IMG/VR virus record: IMGVR_UViG_3300036771_000166
Span: 1-43,786 of that record
Direction: 5' to 3' (one strand)
Source of the DNA: a virus
Length of the DNA stretch: 43,786 nucleotides
Positions within the stretch are counted from its first letter, which is position 1. Each line of letters begins with the position of its first letter. Both the position numbers and the translations under genes were made by a program. Shown piece by piece: positions 31,967 through 39,258 of this stretch. The notes beneath the pieces are model-generated. The model was given only the letters and a program-made list of their open reading frames with translations. It ran no database searches and was not told the DNA's origin.

Positions 31967-32619
31967 CAGGCGGCCAGCTCCCGTGCCAGTTCCTCCAGGC
32001 GCGCGCGGATCTTCGCGTTGGCGCCCGGGGAGGCCTCCACCTTCCCAGCCAACAGAGCCACCGGATTGAAGGCCGGCGTCGCCGCGGTCAGCTGCAGGTG
32101 GTCGCTCACCTGGTCGTGCGCCAGCAGCCCCTTGCTCACGGCATCCGTGAGCGCCGCATTGCGGCTGGTGAGGTCGAACCCCAGCGACGGGGCATAGCTG
32201 GCCGGCAGGCGTGCAGCGCGCGCCTCTTTCACCAGCCGGGTGTACGTCTCCAAGAAGGCCTGGCGTGCAGCGATCTTGTCGCGCGCCTGGACCAGCGGCA
32301 ACGCCGTGTTCCATGCCTGCTGGGTGAGCGTGGTCCAGACCACGGTGTTGCGTTCGTCCGCTGCCTGGATGGCCACCGCCCATGCTTCGTTCGGTGCGGG
32401 GTGGCCGTCGTCGATGCGTTCCAGCACTGCGGCGAGGGACAGGCGGCCCTTCAGCTCGCGGCGGCAGCCTTCCAGCGCGCGCTCCAGCTGCGCCAGCGGG
32501 TAGCAGGACAAGTCCCGAACCATGTACGCAGCGGTGGTGGGACGCAGCTGGTCGCCGATCACCTCAGCCGTTACCACCAGTAGCTCGACGAGCCGGTCCT
32601 GTTCGTGATCAGCCAGCAT
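31966..32619 (-). CDS. Replication-region protein, possible helicase loader
   Basis: 217 residues, helical. DLSCYPLAQLERALEGCRRELKG with LAAVLERIDDGHPAPNEAWAVA resembles the helical N-terminus of loader-type proteins found next to O-like genes. It overlaps the O-like gene by 11 bp. No Walker motif is present, so a lambda P-type (ATP-free) loader is the more likely option. Unproven. Confidence 0.55.
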   Translation of the reverse strand: MLADHEQDRLVELLVVTAEVIGDQLRPTTAAYMVRDLSCYPLAQLERALEGCRRELKGRLSLAAVLERIDDGHPAPNEAWAVAIQAADERNTVVWTTLTQQAWNTALPLVQARDKIAARQAFLETYTRLVKEARAARLPASYAPSLGFDLTSRNAALTDAVSKGLLAHDQVSDHLQLTAATPAFNPVALLAGKVEASPGANAKIRARLEELARELAA

Positions 32620-33496
32620 TGGTCGCCCTCCCCTTGCGCAAGAGCGCCTTGGCTTCGTCGGCGGTGCTCAGATTCGATTGGGTCTGGTCCGTGTGCTGGG
32701 CACTGGTCGTCGTGACCTGCCGGCCGGTCGCCCACTGCGTCCGGTATGCCTCAGCCCCGGCCAGGAGCACGCCCAGGTCGTGCATCCGCTTCACGGCGTA
32801 CTGCTCGTTGACGCTCAGGAACCAGCCGGCCACATGCGGCGCCTCTTCCCGGCCCAGCCGCTTCACCAAGTCCCGCACGTTGGTGTTGACCTTGGCGTTG
32901 CGCACCGGATCCACGCCGTGCCGCAGGCGGTATGCCGTGCGGTAGGCCGCCCACGTCTGCTTGCAGGCTTCCTGCATCTGCGTTTCGAGGTCCGCCTTCG
33001 ACAGCGGCGCGGCCAGCGCCGGAACTTGCGGTTCTTCTGACGGTTCAATGAGGGTTATATGACGGTTAGGCGGCACGGGGCGCACCTCCAGACCTGCGCC
33101 CCCTGCCTCACCCCCTGCACCGGGCGCATCCCCTCCTGCAGCGGGCGCACCCCCTGCATGGGGCGCAGCACCTGCGCCCGGTGCATCCCCCGATTTTCCG
33201 GCCTTTCGCTTGCTCTTCGAAGGGGCAGCGGACGCATCGAACTTCGCCGGAGTGACCGCATAGACGCTGCTGCTGTTGAAGCGGCGCTCGCGCGACAGCA
33301 ACCCCACCAGCTCAAGGTGATCCATTGCATCGCGTACAGCGCGCGCCGACATGCAGCAGCGCTTGGCGATGGTGCCGATAGCCGGCCAGCACACGCCGTC
33401 GTCGTTGGCCTGATCGGCCAGGGAGATGAGCACAGCCTTTTGCGTAACGCTCAGACTCTGCAGCGGCCAGCACTGGCTCATGATGATCGTGGACAT
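32609..33496 (-). CDS. O-like replication initiator
   Basis: 295 residues. Residues about 10-80 are a helix-turn-helix domain (VTQKAVLISLADQA, WPAIGTIAKRCCMS, LELVGLLSRE). A Gly/Ala/Pro linker (about 103-137) is made of GDAPGAG-type repeats whose DNA is a cluster of short direct repeats. The C-terminal half (about 165-240) is helical with RDLVKRLGREEAPHVAGWF. Lambda O has the same plan with origin iterons in the middle of its gene. Confidence 0.75.
   Translation of the reverse strand: MSTIIMSQCWPLQSLSVTQKAVLISLADQANDDGVCWPAIGTIAKRCCMSARAVRDAMDHLELVGLLSRERRFNSSSVYAVTPAKFDASAAPSKSKRKAGKSGDAPGAGAAPHAGGAPAAGGDAPGAGGEAGGAGLEVRPVPPNRHITLIEPSEEPQVPALAAPLSKADLETQMQEACKQTWAAYRTAYRLRHGVDPVRNAKVNTNVRDLVKRLGREEAPHVAGWFLSVNEQYAVKRMHDLGVLLAGAEAYRTQWATGRQVTTTSAQHTDQTQSNLSTADEAKALLRKGRATNAG
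33073..33192. repeat. Iteron-like repeat cluster in the O-like gene (candidate origin)
   Basis: Five to six imperfect units of about 18 bp with a GGGCGCA core followed by C/T-rich sequence and often CCTGCA lie in the linker part of the gene. An AT-richer stretch (CGATTTTCCGG) flanks one end. Position and repetition suggest the phage origin; the same DNA also encodes a Gly/Ala linker, which could explain the repeats by itself. Confidence 0.45.
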
Positions 33497-33499
33497 CGT

Positions 33500-33814
33500 T
33501 CAGACCGCCAAGGTGAAATTGTCGCCCTGGGCCACTGGCCACCAGGTGCAAACGGTGATGTTGCTGATCGGGCACACGGTCTTGCCGCCGCGAAAGGCCC
33601 GGCCCTCCTTCATCAGATCCGGGAGCCGGCGGGCAACCATGTGCCGGTCCAGTCCGGTGACGCGGGCCAGCTGCATGCTTGTCATGCCCGGATAGCGCTT
33701 CACCGCAGCCTCGGTGCGATCTTTCTGCGCCGCGTGACGCCCGCTCCGGACAAGAAGTGCTGCGGCCTCATGGCTGCCGTCGGCGTCCGTTGCTCTGGCA
33801 AGGTTCGTGCTCAA
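33500..33814 (-). CDS. Winged-helix DNA-binding protein
   Basis: 104 residues from a TTG at 33814 that overlaps the upstream stop; no ATG fits as well. RYPGMTSMQLARVTGLDRHMVARRLPDLMKEG (quoted in part) forms a compact winged HTH between residues about 40 and 75, followed by a wing. It is probably an early regulator or replication helper and ends 3 bp before the O-like gene. Confidence 0.6.
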   Translation of the reverse strand: MSTNLARATDADGSHEAAALLVRSGRHAAQKDRTEAAVKRYPGMTSMQLARVTGLDRHMVARRLPDLMKEGRAFRGGKTVCPISNITVCTWWPVAQGDNFTLAV

Positions 33815-34392
33815 GCAACGCCCTCCAAGCCCATGACGCGGACCACAGCTTTCCGGAACGTCAGTAGAGCGATGACCATGTCGTCGGTCTCGCTGGTGAT
33901 TTTCTTGGCATGGGGGCGGTCCTTCTCGTCGATCACACCGTCGGCCACTGCCGGGCTGATGGCGGCACACAGGTCCCCGAAGTCCTTGCAAAGCTGACCG
34001 AAGCCCACGGTGTCGGCAGCTGTGTCGATCGCATCGATACGGATCGGCAGAATGCCCCGACGCCGGGCCAGTTCCCGCTCGCACTTGGTCTGATACGGTT
34101 CCGGAAGGCTGAGAACCCATGCGTCCTCGAGGTTCGCAGGCAGGGTCTTGACCACGCCGTCCAGGTAGCGACCCAAGATCTGGCCGTTGTGCTTCTTGTC
34201 AGCATCGCTGTCTCCACCGCGGGTGATTCGGAATGGCACCTCGCGGTCATCCTCTGCGACACGCTGCAAGTACAGGTCGGCGACTGCCATGGCGAAGGAG
34301 CGGCGATTGCTGCCGGTGTCGCGCAGCATCTGCTCGGTGAACCCGTAGATCACGGTCTGGCGCTTGGGCAGGAAATGGGTCGCGTGCTTCAT
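33811..34392 (-). CDS. Early regulatory protein, possibly CII/YdaT-like
   Basis: 193 residues from ATG 34392 (another at 34428). N-terminal MKHATHFLPKRQTVIYGFTEQ is followed by a mixed body and a helical C-terminus (SETDDMVIALLTFRKAVVRV). It sits second in the operon after the Cro-like gene, the position of cII or ydaT. Family match is uncertain. A 76-bp gap separates it from cro. Confidence 0.5.
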   Translation of the reverse strand: MKHATHFLPKRQTVIYGFTEQMLRDTGSNRRSFAMAVADLYLQRVAEDDREVPFRITRGGDSDADKKHNGQILGRYLDGVVKTLPANLEDAWVLSLPEPYQTKCERELARRRGILPIRIDAIDTAADTVGFGQLCKDFGDLCAAISPAVADGVIDEKDRPHAKKITSETDDMVIALLTFRKAVVRVMGLEGVA

Positions 34393-34468
34393 GACTGGGT
34401 CTCGGGTCGGCGCCAGACTGGCTGCCATGGACGAATTCAATTCAGGGACGATGGCCAGGGACGGCCGA

Positions 34469-34954
34469 TCAGGCGGCATGGACGCCGAGATCAATACGGC
34501 CTGCGTCGGGATCATCGGGCCGGGTGTCGAGGGACGCAGGCACCTGCCCGAGAAGCTGCAGAATCTGCGGGAGGGCTGGGACGCCCTGCTCGTCCGGCCA
34601 GGCCTCGACCTGCTCCACCGGGAGCTGCAGCACCTTCGCCAAGTGCGCATCGGTCTTGAGACCCAGCTTGGCCCGCAGCGCGCGCTTGCTCATTCGCGTA
34701 TCGACGAGGGCCCGAACGGCCTGTCGAACGGTGAGATTTGGTGCATCAGAGTCAGGCCAAATGTCCGGGCGCAAATCGTTAAGCGAGACAGCTGCGCCAC
34801 TTTCGACGTGGAGCAACCTCACCAAGCCGCCGTCGAATCGCTGCCCCTTGCTCAGCGCCTTACGCAGATAACCGATGGAAGTGCCGGCTCGTTTGGCGAA
34901 TGCGGCCTGTTCGGCCGGAACCAGAGTGCTGAGGTAGGTGCGAAGAGTGTCCAT
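34469..34954 (-). CDS. Cro-like repressor, YdaS type
   Basis: 161 residues. MDTLRTYLSTLVPAEQAAFA, GTSIGYLRKALSKG and LHVESGAAVSLNDLRPDIWP are the YdaS/Cro-like helix-turn-helix. The rest (about 70-161) is an extra helical domain with an acidic tail, longer than usual for Cro. It is transcribed away from the CI gene. The predicted transcription start lies at or within a base or two of the ATG, so the message may be leaderless; no ribosome site is visible. Confidence 0.75.
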   Translation of the reverse strand: MDTLRTYLSTLVPAEQAAFAKRAGTSIGYLRKALSKGQRFDGGLVRLLHVESGAAVSLNDLRPDIWPDSDAPNLTVRQAVRALVDTRMSKRALRAKLGLKTDAHLAKVLQLPVEQVEAWPDEQGVPALPQILQLLGQVPASLDTRPDDPDAGRIDLGVHAA

Positions 34955-34960
34955 GCCGGT

Positions 34961-35015
34961 AAATTACCATATGGTAAAGATGAGTCAATACCATTTGGTA
35001 CATTACCCTCTGGTA
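34961..35015. promoter_or_regulatory. Operator cluster and Cro promoter (OR/PR-like)
   Basis: Three operators are present: TTACCATATGGTAA (34964-34977), TACCATTTGGTA (34989-35000) and TACCCTCTGGTA (35004-35015). On the minus strand TTGACT (34983-34988) and TAATTT (34961-34966) are separated by 16 bp and the first operator lies between them, so repressor would block cro transcription. The CI start is 16 bp beyond the third operator. Confidence 0.85.
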
Positions 35016-35030
35016 TCGGACACTCGCCGG

Positions 35031-35735
35031 ATGACTAAGGCCGACACTCCGATCGTTGCGCTTCGCCGAGCCAAACTGCGCAAGTGGATTGAAGATCACC
35101 ACGCAGGCATCCAGGCGCAGTTCGTGACGAACACCGGCATCAACCAGGGTGAGCTATCAGGGCTACTTGGTAAGAAGTCGTTTGGCGAGAAGCGCGCCGC
35201 CTCACTAGAGGCTGCAGCTGGTATGCCTGCCGGCTACCTGAGCCAAGAAGGACTTATAGACGACCTGATTGACATCAGCCGCGTCGCACCGGTCTTAGAG
35301 ACTGAGACGCGCCCGGGCTATGTTCGCTTCGACGTTTTCGAAGGGGGCGCAGGGATGGGTGCAGGATTGGTGAACCAGGACTACCCCGAGGTGGTGCAGA
35401 CGATCGAGGTGGCCGAGTGGGAGGTTCGCCGGAAGCTGGGATACCTGCCAAAGCCTGGCCGGATTCAACTGATCACCGGCCGTGGGCCCTCGATGAAGCC
35501 CAAGCTCGAAGATGGGGACATCATCTGGATCGACACGAGCTGCAACTACTTTGACGGCGACGACTACTACTTGATCAACATTGGTGGCGAGACCCAGATC
35601 AAGATGCTGCAGAAGCGCGGTGACGGCATGTACGTGGTAAGCATCAACCCGGATTTCCCCACCTACCGTGCGGACGAAGGCGAAGTGAGCATTTTGGGCA
35701 AGGCTCTAATCCATGCCGGGCTTCGGCGCTTCTAA
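35031..35735 (+). CDS. Lysogenic repressor, XRE-S24 (CI-like)
   Basis: 234 residues from ATG 35031. Residues about 8-75 are an HTH region that binds the TACCA-type operators. The S24/LexA-like C-domain has nucleophile S154 (GRGPSMKP) and K191 (ETQIKML); the cleavage bond is probably an Ala-Gly in GGAGMGAG (about 105-112). RecA-stimulated self-cleavage would trigger induction. Other in-frame starts upstream (34938) run through the operators and are unlikely. A bidirectional terminator follows. Confidence 0.9.
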   Translation: MTKADTPIVALRRAKLRKWIEDHHAGIQAQFVTNTGINQGELSGLLGKKSFGEKRAASLEAAAGMPAGYLSQEGLIDDLIDISRVAPVLETETRPGYVRFDVFEGGAGMGAGLVNQDYPEVVQTIEVAEWEVRRKLGYLPKPGRIQLITGRGPSMKPKLEDGDIIWIDTSCNYFDGDDYYLINIGGETQIKMLQKRGDGMYVVSINPDFPTYRADEGEVSILGKALIHAGLRRF

Positions 35736-35763
35736 AGGAAGCTTGGCGATTTGGGACAGCAAT

Positions 35764-35792
35764 AAAAAAACCCCGCCGAAGCGGGGTTTTTA
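35764..35792. terminator. Bidirectional terminator
   Basis: A perfect stem (35766-35776 with 35781-35791) with CGAA loop has As on one side and Ts on the other. It ends both the CI gene and the convergent pair 35790-36535. Confidence 0.9.
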
Positions 35793-36170
35793 TCTACCAG
35801 CACCGGCCAATAGTGGCTCCAAATACTGCTGAACAGCCCACCATCCGCCGCCCAAGATCGCAGCGATCGTTACACCACCCGCCCAAGCTAAAGCTTTCCA
35901 GAGCTGAGCAGTCGTCGGCATATGCGAGAGGCGCTCTTTGATGATCGCTACCTCGGTCTCCACACCGCGGAGCCGGGTTTCGATACCGTTGGCATCGGTC
36001 ATGAATTCTTTGCCTCCACTTGATACCGGCGTTTCGATCGTTTTCAGCACCGGTGCACTAGGCCCGATTCTAACAACGACTGTTCTCACACCATCTGGAG
36101 ATGACGAGACAATCGCTGCCGGCGGCTGAACGATGAAACTCAGCTCACCTGCCTTCTCTACGCCCGCCAC
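35790..36170 (-). CDS. Membrane-anchored coiled-coil protein next to CI
   Basis: 126 residues from GTG 36170, 3 bp after the upstream stop. The N-terminal half is soluble and strand rich (GELSFIVQPPAAIV). A coiled coil follows (GIETRLRGVETEVAIIKERL), then a C-terminal transmembrane helix (about 102-120, LAWAGGVTIAAILGGGWWAV). The last third resembles XhlA-type or phage small membrane proteins. With its partner it forms a two-gene unit beside the repressor, as rexAB does in lambda. Any exclusion role is inference. Confidence 0.6.
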   Translation of the reverse strand: MAGVEKAGELSFIVQPPAAIVSSSPDGVRTVVVRIGPSAPVLKTIETPVSSGGKEFMTDANGIETRLRGVETEVAIIKERLSHMPTTAQLWKALAWAGGVTIAAILGGGWWAVQQYLEPLLAGAGR

Positions 36171-36172
36171 CG

Positions 36173-36535
36173 TTAAGGCGCCGTCGTATCTTGTGCTATT
36201 GCTGCATCGCGAGCATCGATCGCAAGCTTGATGCCATCCCTCATCTTGCACATCGCTTCGCAAAACTCATCAAATTTCGGGACGGGCACAACGATAGTGG
36301 CAACGTCTTCGCGGAAGTGTTCCGTAGAACTACCGTCTGGCTTCATTTTTGCCACTTGGATGCCGTTTTGTTCAAACAGCTCCTGCATGAAGCTCTCTTC
36401 TACCAAGCGCAGCCCTTCTCGCCAAAAGGACATGTGGACGAAACCATCCGGACTTGGCCCTGACAGGCTGATTCCACTTGCCATCGCGCTGGTGTAAGCG
36501 GGATGCGGTGTGTGTTTTACGGAAATCTTTGGCAA
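36173..36535 (-). CDS. Soluble partner protein next to CI
   Basis: 120 residues if begun at TTG 36535, which has AGGGGA 7 bp upstream and gives MPKISVKHTPHPAY; ATG 36559 is the alternative. GLRLVEESFMQELFEQNG and the strand VATIVVPVPKFDEFCEAM look like a small compact cytosolic fold. No family recognised. It precedes the membrane-anchored gene by 2 bp and is probably co-expressed with it, convergent to CI. Confidence 0.55.
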   Translation of the reverse strand: MPKISVKHTPHPAYTSAMASGISLSGPSPDGFVHMSFWREGLRLVEESFMQELFEQNGIQVAKMKPDGSSTEHFREDVATIVVPVPKFDEFCEAMCKMRDGIKLAIDARDAAIAQDTTAP

Positions 36536-36692
36536 AGCTGTATCCCCTGTGTCGCCCATCCTGGGCGAGCGCATCATACGGCGCAGCCGGCTTCAGAGTC
36601 ATTAGTAGAAATACGTACGGTGAATTCGACACGGGCGGCCCAACGGTTAAATGAACGAAATTGATATCCGTTCAGCTATGGCGCCGGTGGTT

Positions 36693-36732
36693 TACCTTTT
36701 GGTATTGACACAACTTTACCATTTGGTAATCT
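36693..36732 (+). promoter_or_regulatory. Operator pair and early promoter (OL/PL-like)
   Basis: Operators TACCTTTTGGTA (36693-36704) and TTACCATTTGGTAA (36716-36729) flank and overlap a promoter: TTGACA (36705-36710), 16-bp spacer, TAATCT (36727-36732). The layout and spacer sequence closely copy the Cro promoter, so both early promoters should be shut by the same repressor. Transcription would start near 36739, about 46 bp before the first gene. Confidence 0.85.
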
Positions 36733-36784
36733 CACTCCCGTCGCCCCAGTAACAGCCCATCCGGGCCGGGGCACGGAGACTTCC

Positions 36785-37036
36785 ATGGCTTCCATCACCG
36801 TCAGCGCGCGCGCCATCCCCGTCGTGGAAGCGCGCCCCAACACCGGCAGCATCGTCATCAAGGTTGGCGAAGCTACCGTCAGCCTCGCACCCGACGAGGT
36901 CGCGCAGCTCTGCCAGGACCTGTCCCGCGCCTGCTTTCAGGTGCGCCGCACGGCCAACGCCCGGCGCGGCATGGTCCCCGCCGGCCGCATCGATATCTGC
37001 CGAGGCAACGCCGACCTGGTCGAGGTTCCGGCATGA
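36785..37036 (+). CDS. PL operon protein 1, unknown
   Basis: 83 residues; GGAGA 8 bp upstream. A strand-rich N-half (GSIVIKVGEATVSLAP) is followed by a helix DEVAQLCQDLSRAC and a basic end. First gene of the repressor-controlled plus-strand operon. The stop overlaps the next start (ATGA). Confidence 0.65.
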   Translation: MASITVSARAIPVVEARPNTGSIVIKVGEATVSLAPDEVAQLCQDLSRACFQVRRTANARRGMVPAGRIDICRGNADLVEVPA

Positions 37037-37266
37037 GCGCGAATCTGAGTCGCAGACCTGTACAGGCCATCGACGAGTTAGCCGGAGTTGCCGAAGTGAT
37101 CGGCCTGAAATTCGGGGAGGCGGCAAAAATTGCAGTGCTGCAGCTTCAGAGGGCAGTCGGCGAGCTGATCGAGGCGGCGGACCAGGTGAACGCCCTTAGC
37201 ATCCAGAGCGATGCTCACCGCCGCCTGCGCGCCGCCGTGGACCACGTGAAAGGCGGTGCCTCATGA
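37033..37266 (+). CDS. PL operon protein 2, helical
   Basis: 77 residues, almost wholly helical (AIDELAGVAEVIGLKFGEAA, LQRAVGELIEAADQV), with a basic start. ATGA overlaps on both ends indicate coupled translation. No recognised family. Confidence 0.65.
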   Translation: MSANLSRRPVQAIDELAGVAEVIGLKFGEAAKIAVLQLQRAVGELIEAADQVNALSIQSDAHRRLRAAVDHVKGGAS

Positions 37267-37499
37267 GCGCCGCCATCCTCTCGTTCCCCACCAGCACCGC
37301 CCAGCGCGCCAACGGCGCCGGCCTGGCCGTGGCGATCGCTGCCCGCCGCATGGGCTACCGCCCGCACCACATCGCCCGTGCCGCTGCCCTCGCCCGCCGC
37401 GAGGTGCTGGACGGCCACAAGAGCGCTGCCCGTGCCGTCGCCGACATGACCCGCGACCTTTCCCGCGCCGCCAGCAACCACACGCCGGGGGCCGCATGA
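37263..37499 (+). CDS. PL operon protein 3, Ala/Arg-rich
   Basis: 78 residues, basic and helical (GLAVAIAARRMGY, HHIARAAALARREVL, ARAVADMTRDLSRA). May bind nucleic acid by charge, but there is no defined fold. ATGA overlaps with both neighbours. Confidence 0.65.
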   Translation: MSAAILSFPTSTAQRANGAGLAVAIAARRMGYRPHHIARAAALARREVLDGHKSAARAVADMTRDLSRAASNHTPGAA

Positions 37500-37630
37500 G
37501 CGGGATCGACTTCGCCTTCGGCTTGATCATCGGCTTTGCCGCCGGCGCCCTCGCCGCCACCGCATGGCTGCAGCGCCGCCAGGAAGAGCACTTCGCCAAG
37601 CTCATGGAGCAGATCCGATGCGCGGGCTGA
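37496..37630 (+). CDS. PL operon small single-pass membrane protein
   Basis: 44 residues. Residues about 5-24 (DFAFGLIIGFAAGALAATAW) form one transmembrane helix, then a short charged helix (RRQEEHFAKLMEQI). It overlaps the gene before (ATGA) and the gene after by 13 bp. Confidence 0.6.
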   Translation: MSGIDFAFGLIIGFAAGALAATAWLQRRQEEHFAKLMEQIRCAG

Positions 37631-37800
37631 TCCGCCACTGGCGTGCCGGCGGCCTGGTGCTGCTCGGCGCCCTGCTCGCGGCCATCGCCTTCGCCATGGC
37701 CTGGCACGGCATGCAGGACACCGGCGTCTACCTGCTCATGGGTGCCCTGCTCTGCGCCACCCAGGTGCCCGACGCGTGGAGGCGCGGCCGCGATGGCTGA
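37618..37800 (+). CDS. PL operon small two-pass membrane protein
   Basis: 60 residues. Two hydrophobic helices (about 11-28 GGLVLLGALLAAIAFAMA and 36-48 GVYLLMGALLCAT) with a basic N-terminus and C-terminus, suggesting both ends in the cytoplasm. Two small membrane proteins in a row recall superinfection or anti-holin functions, without proof. Confidence 0.6.
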   Translation: MRGLIRHWRAGGLVLLGALLAAIAFAMAWHGMQDTGVYLLMGALLCATQVPDAWRRGRDG

Positions 37801-38332
37801 CCCGACCGTGGCCTCCACCGTGCGCGCCATGCGCCGCGCTGGCGCCGCCGGCGAGCCAGTGCCCGCCGAGGTTGCCGCTGCCTGGGCAAAGGTCTTCATG
37901 GAGCAGCTGTATGGCACGCAGAAGCCGGTCCGCTACGAATGCCGGCTGCGCGGCAGCAGAGAGCCTTGGGAAGAGGCCAAGCTCGAGGACGTGGCCAACC
38001 CGCGCCGCCGGAATCTGACCATCCGAGCGCTCTACCTGCACCCGCCGGTCGGAAGGCAGGAGCACCGGTGGCCGCCCGGAAGCAACGGTGACGGCCGATG
38101 CCTGGACTGCGACGAAGTCGAATGGCTCGCAGGGCCGGACTGCCAGCCGCGCGCCCCGCTCCGCGATCACCGCTCCTCCATGCCCTTCCGCATCACCTGG
38201 CTGATCGAACCGCTCGAGCAACTCCACTACCTCGCCAAGCACCTCAACCCTCTCGCCCGCGACAAATGGCGAAAGGAAGCCACCTACCTCATCGACCGCA
38301 TCAGAGACCACGAGAAGGGAAGCCAGCCATGA
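37793..38332 (+). CDS. PL operon protein, unknown (179 residues)
   Basis: Begins at ATG 37793, overlapping the previous stop. The N-terminal helix (VRAMRRAGAAGEPVPAEVAA) is followed by a basic, Trp/Pro-rich part holding CLDCDE (possible single zinc pair) and a C-terminal helical section (LIEPLEQLHYLAKHLNPLAR). Only the N- and C-terminal segments look well folded. Confidence 0.55.
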   Translation: MADPTVASTVRAMRRAGAAGEPVPAEVAAAWAKVFMEQLYGTQKPVRYECRLRGSREPWEEAKLEDVANPRRRNLTIRALYLHPPVGRQEHRWPPGSNGDGRCLDCDEVEWLAGPDCQPRAPLRDHRSSMPFRITWLIEPLEQLHYLAKHLNPLARDKWRKEATYLIDRIRDHEKGSQP

Positions 38333-38838
38333 CGACCGACAAGAACAACGCGGCACCGGACCAGCAGCCCGCAGAGCTGGCCGAGCAGCAGGGGGATGCG
38401 TGGGCACTGGCTCGCGAGCTTCGCGCCGCCATGTACGAAGCCGATGGCCGGTTCGGTATGGCTAATCTGATCCGTAAAGGACACATCAAAGATGCCGAGT
38501 GCGGGATCAACGTCCTTGCGGCCGCCCTCGCCGCCCGCCAGCCGGTGGGGGACGAAGAGCGAGCCGAGACCTTCCGAAAGGGCTGGGAGGCTGGAAATGC
38601 CGCGCAGGGCATCGACCTGGGTCAGCAGCAGGACGCCGCACGCTGGCGCGCCATCGCGCCCCTACTGTCGGTTGAATGGGACGAAGACGAGCAGCTGAAG
38701 CGCTGGACGTGGATCGACTTCAAGGGCGACGCCCCCGCCATTCCCAGCCCAACACGTCAGGAATACGCAAGCGTGGATGAAGCAGTGGATGCCCTGATCC
38801 ACCAGCGCGATGCAGCGCCGGGGGTGGGAAATGGCTGA
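38329..38838 (+). CDS. PL operon acidic protein, unknown (169 residues)
   Basis: Coupled by ATGA to the gene before. Helical N-half (AELAEQQGDAWALARELRAA), then ADGRFGMANLIRKGHI and a compact C-half with WRAIAPLLSVEWDEDEQL. The pattern of Gln/Asp-rich start and repeated helix suits short phage accessory proteins, but no family is assigned. Confidence 0.6.
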   Translation: MTTDKNNAAPDQQPAELAEQQGDAWALARELRAAMYEADGRFGMANLIRKGHIKDAECGINVLAAALAARQPVGDEERAETFRKGWEAGNAAQGIDLGQQQDAARWRAIAPLLSVEWDEDEQLKRWTWIDFKGDAPAIPSPTRQEYASVDEAVDALIHQRDAAPGVGNG

Positions 38839-38843
38839 GAACG

Positions 38844-39074
38844 TCACTCACCACCGCAGAGCGATTCCGCGGCTTTCAGTGCTTGGTGCTTCGCAAGGGT
38901 CAGTGCCTCGCCTGGATACGGACAAACGTCCGTGCTTCCCCGGTCAACCGAACGGTCGAAATTGCACTGATGAGCGTGATAAATCGCCCAATGCCCAGTC
39001 CATTGGCCGCCAGCACAACGCTGCTCGCCAGTCGCACTCCAGTGAACAAGATATGGACCAACGAGCTCGTACAT
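38844..39074 (-). CDS. Counter-oriented small protein inside the PL operon
   Basis: 76 residues on the minus strand, with an excellent Shine-Dalgarno (AGGGAGGA, 8 bp before ATG 39074). It has Trp/Tyr and Cys-rich strands (PYLVHWSATGEQRCAGG, WTGHWAIYH) and a C-terminal helix (LTLAKHQALKAAESL). It fills most of a 420-bp space where the plus-strand frames look random in composition. This may be a separately expressed moron. A plus-strand frame 38831-39259 is the rival reading. Confidence 0.5.
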   Translation of the reverse strand: MYELVGPYLVHWSATGEQRCAGGQWTGHWAIYHAHQCNFDRSVDRGSTDVCPYPGEALTLAKHQALKAAESLCGGE

Positions 39075-39258
39075 CTGGCAGTTCCTCCCTGATTGACGCC
39101 GGCATCCACGCCTGTGCCGCCACGCCTTTGAGTTGCCTGTTCTCTAGCCAGTGTAGGAAAAATCTGTCACAGACACTGCAGGCTTGTGATCACCCTACCA
39201 CCTTGGCCACCGTCAAGCCGCCGCGTGACCTGCGCACCAGGCTGCGGGAGGACGTGTG

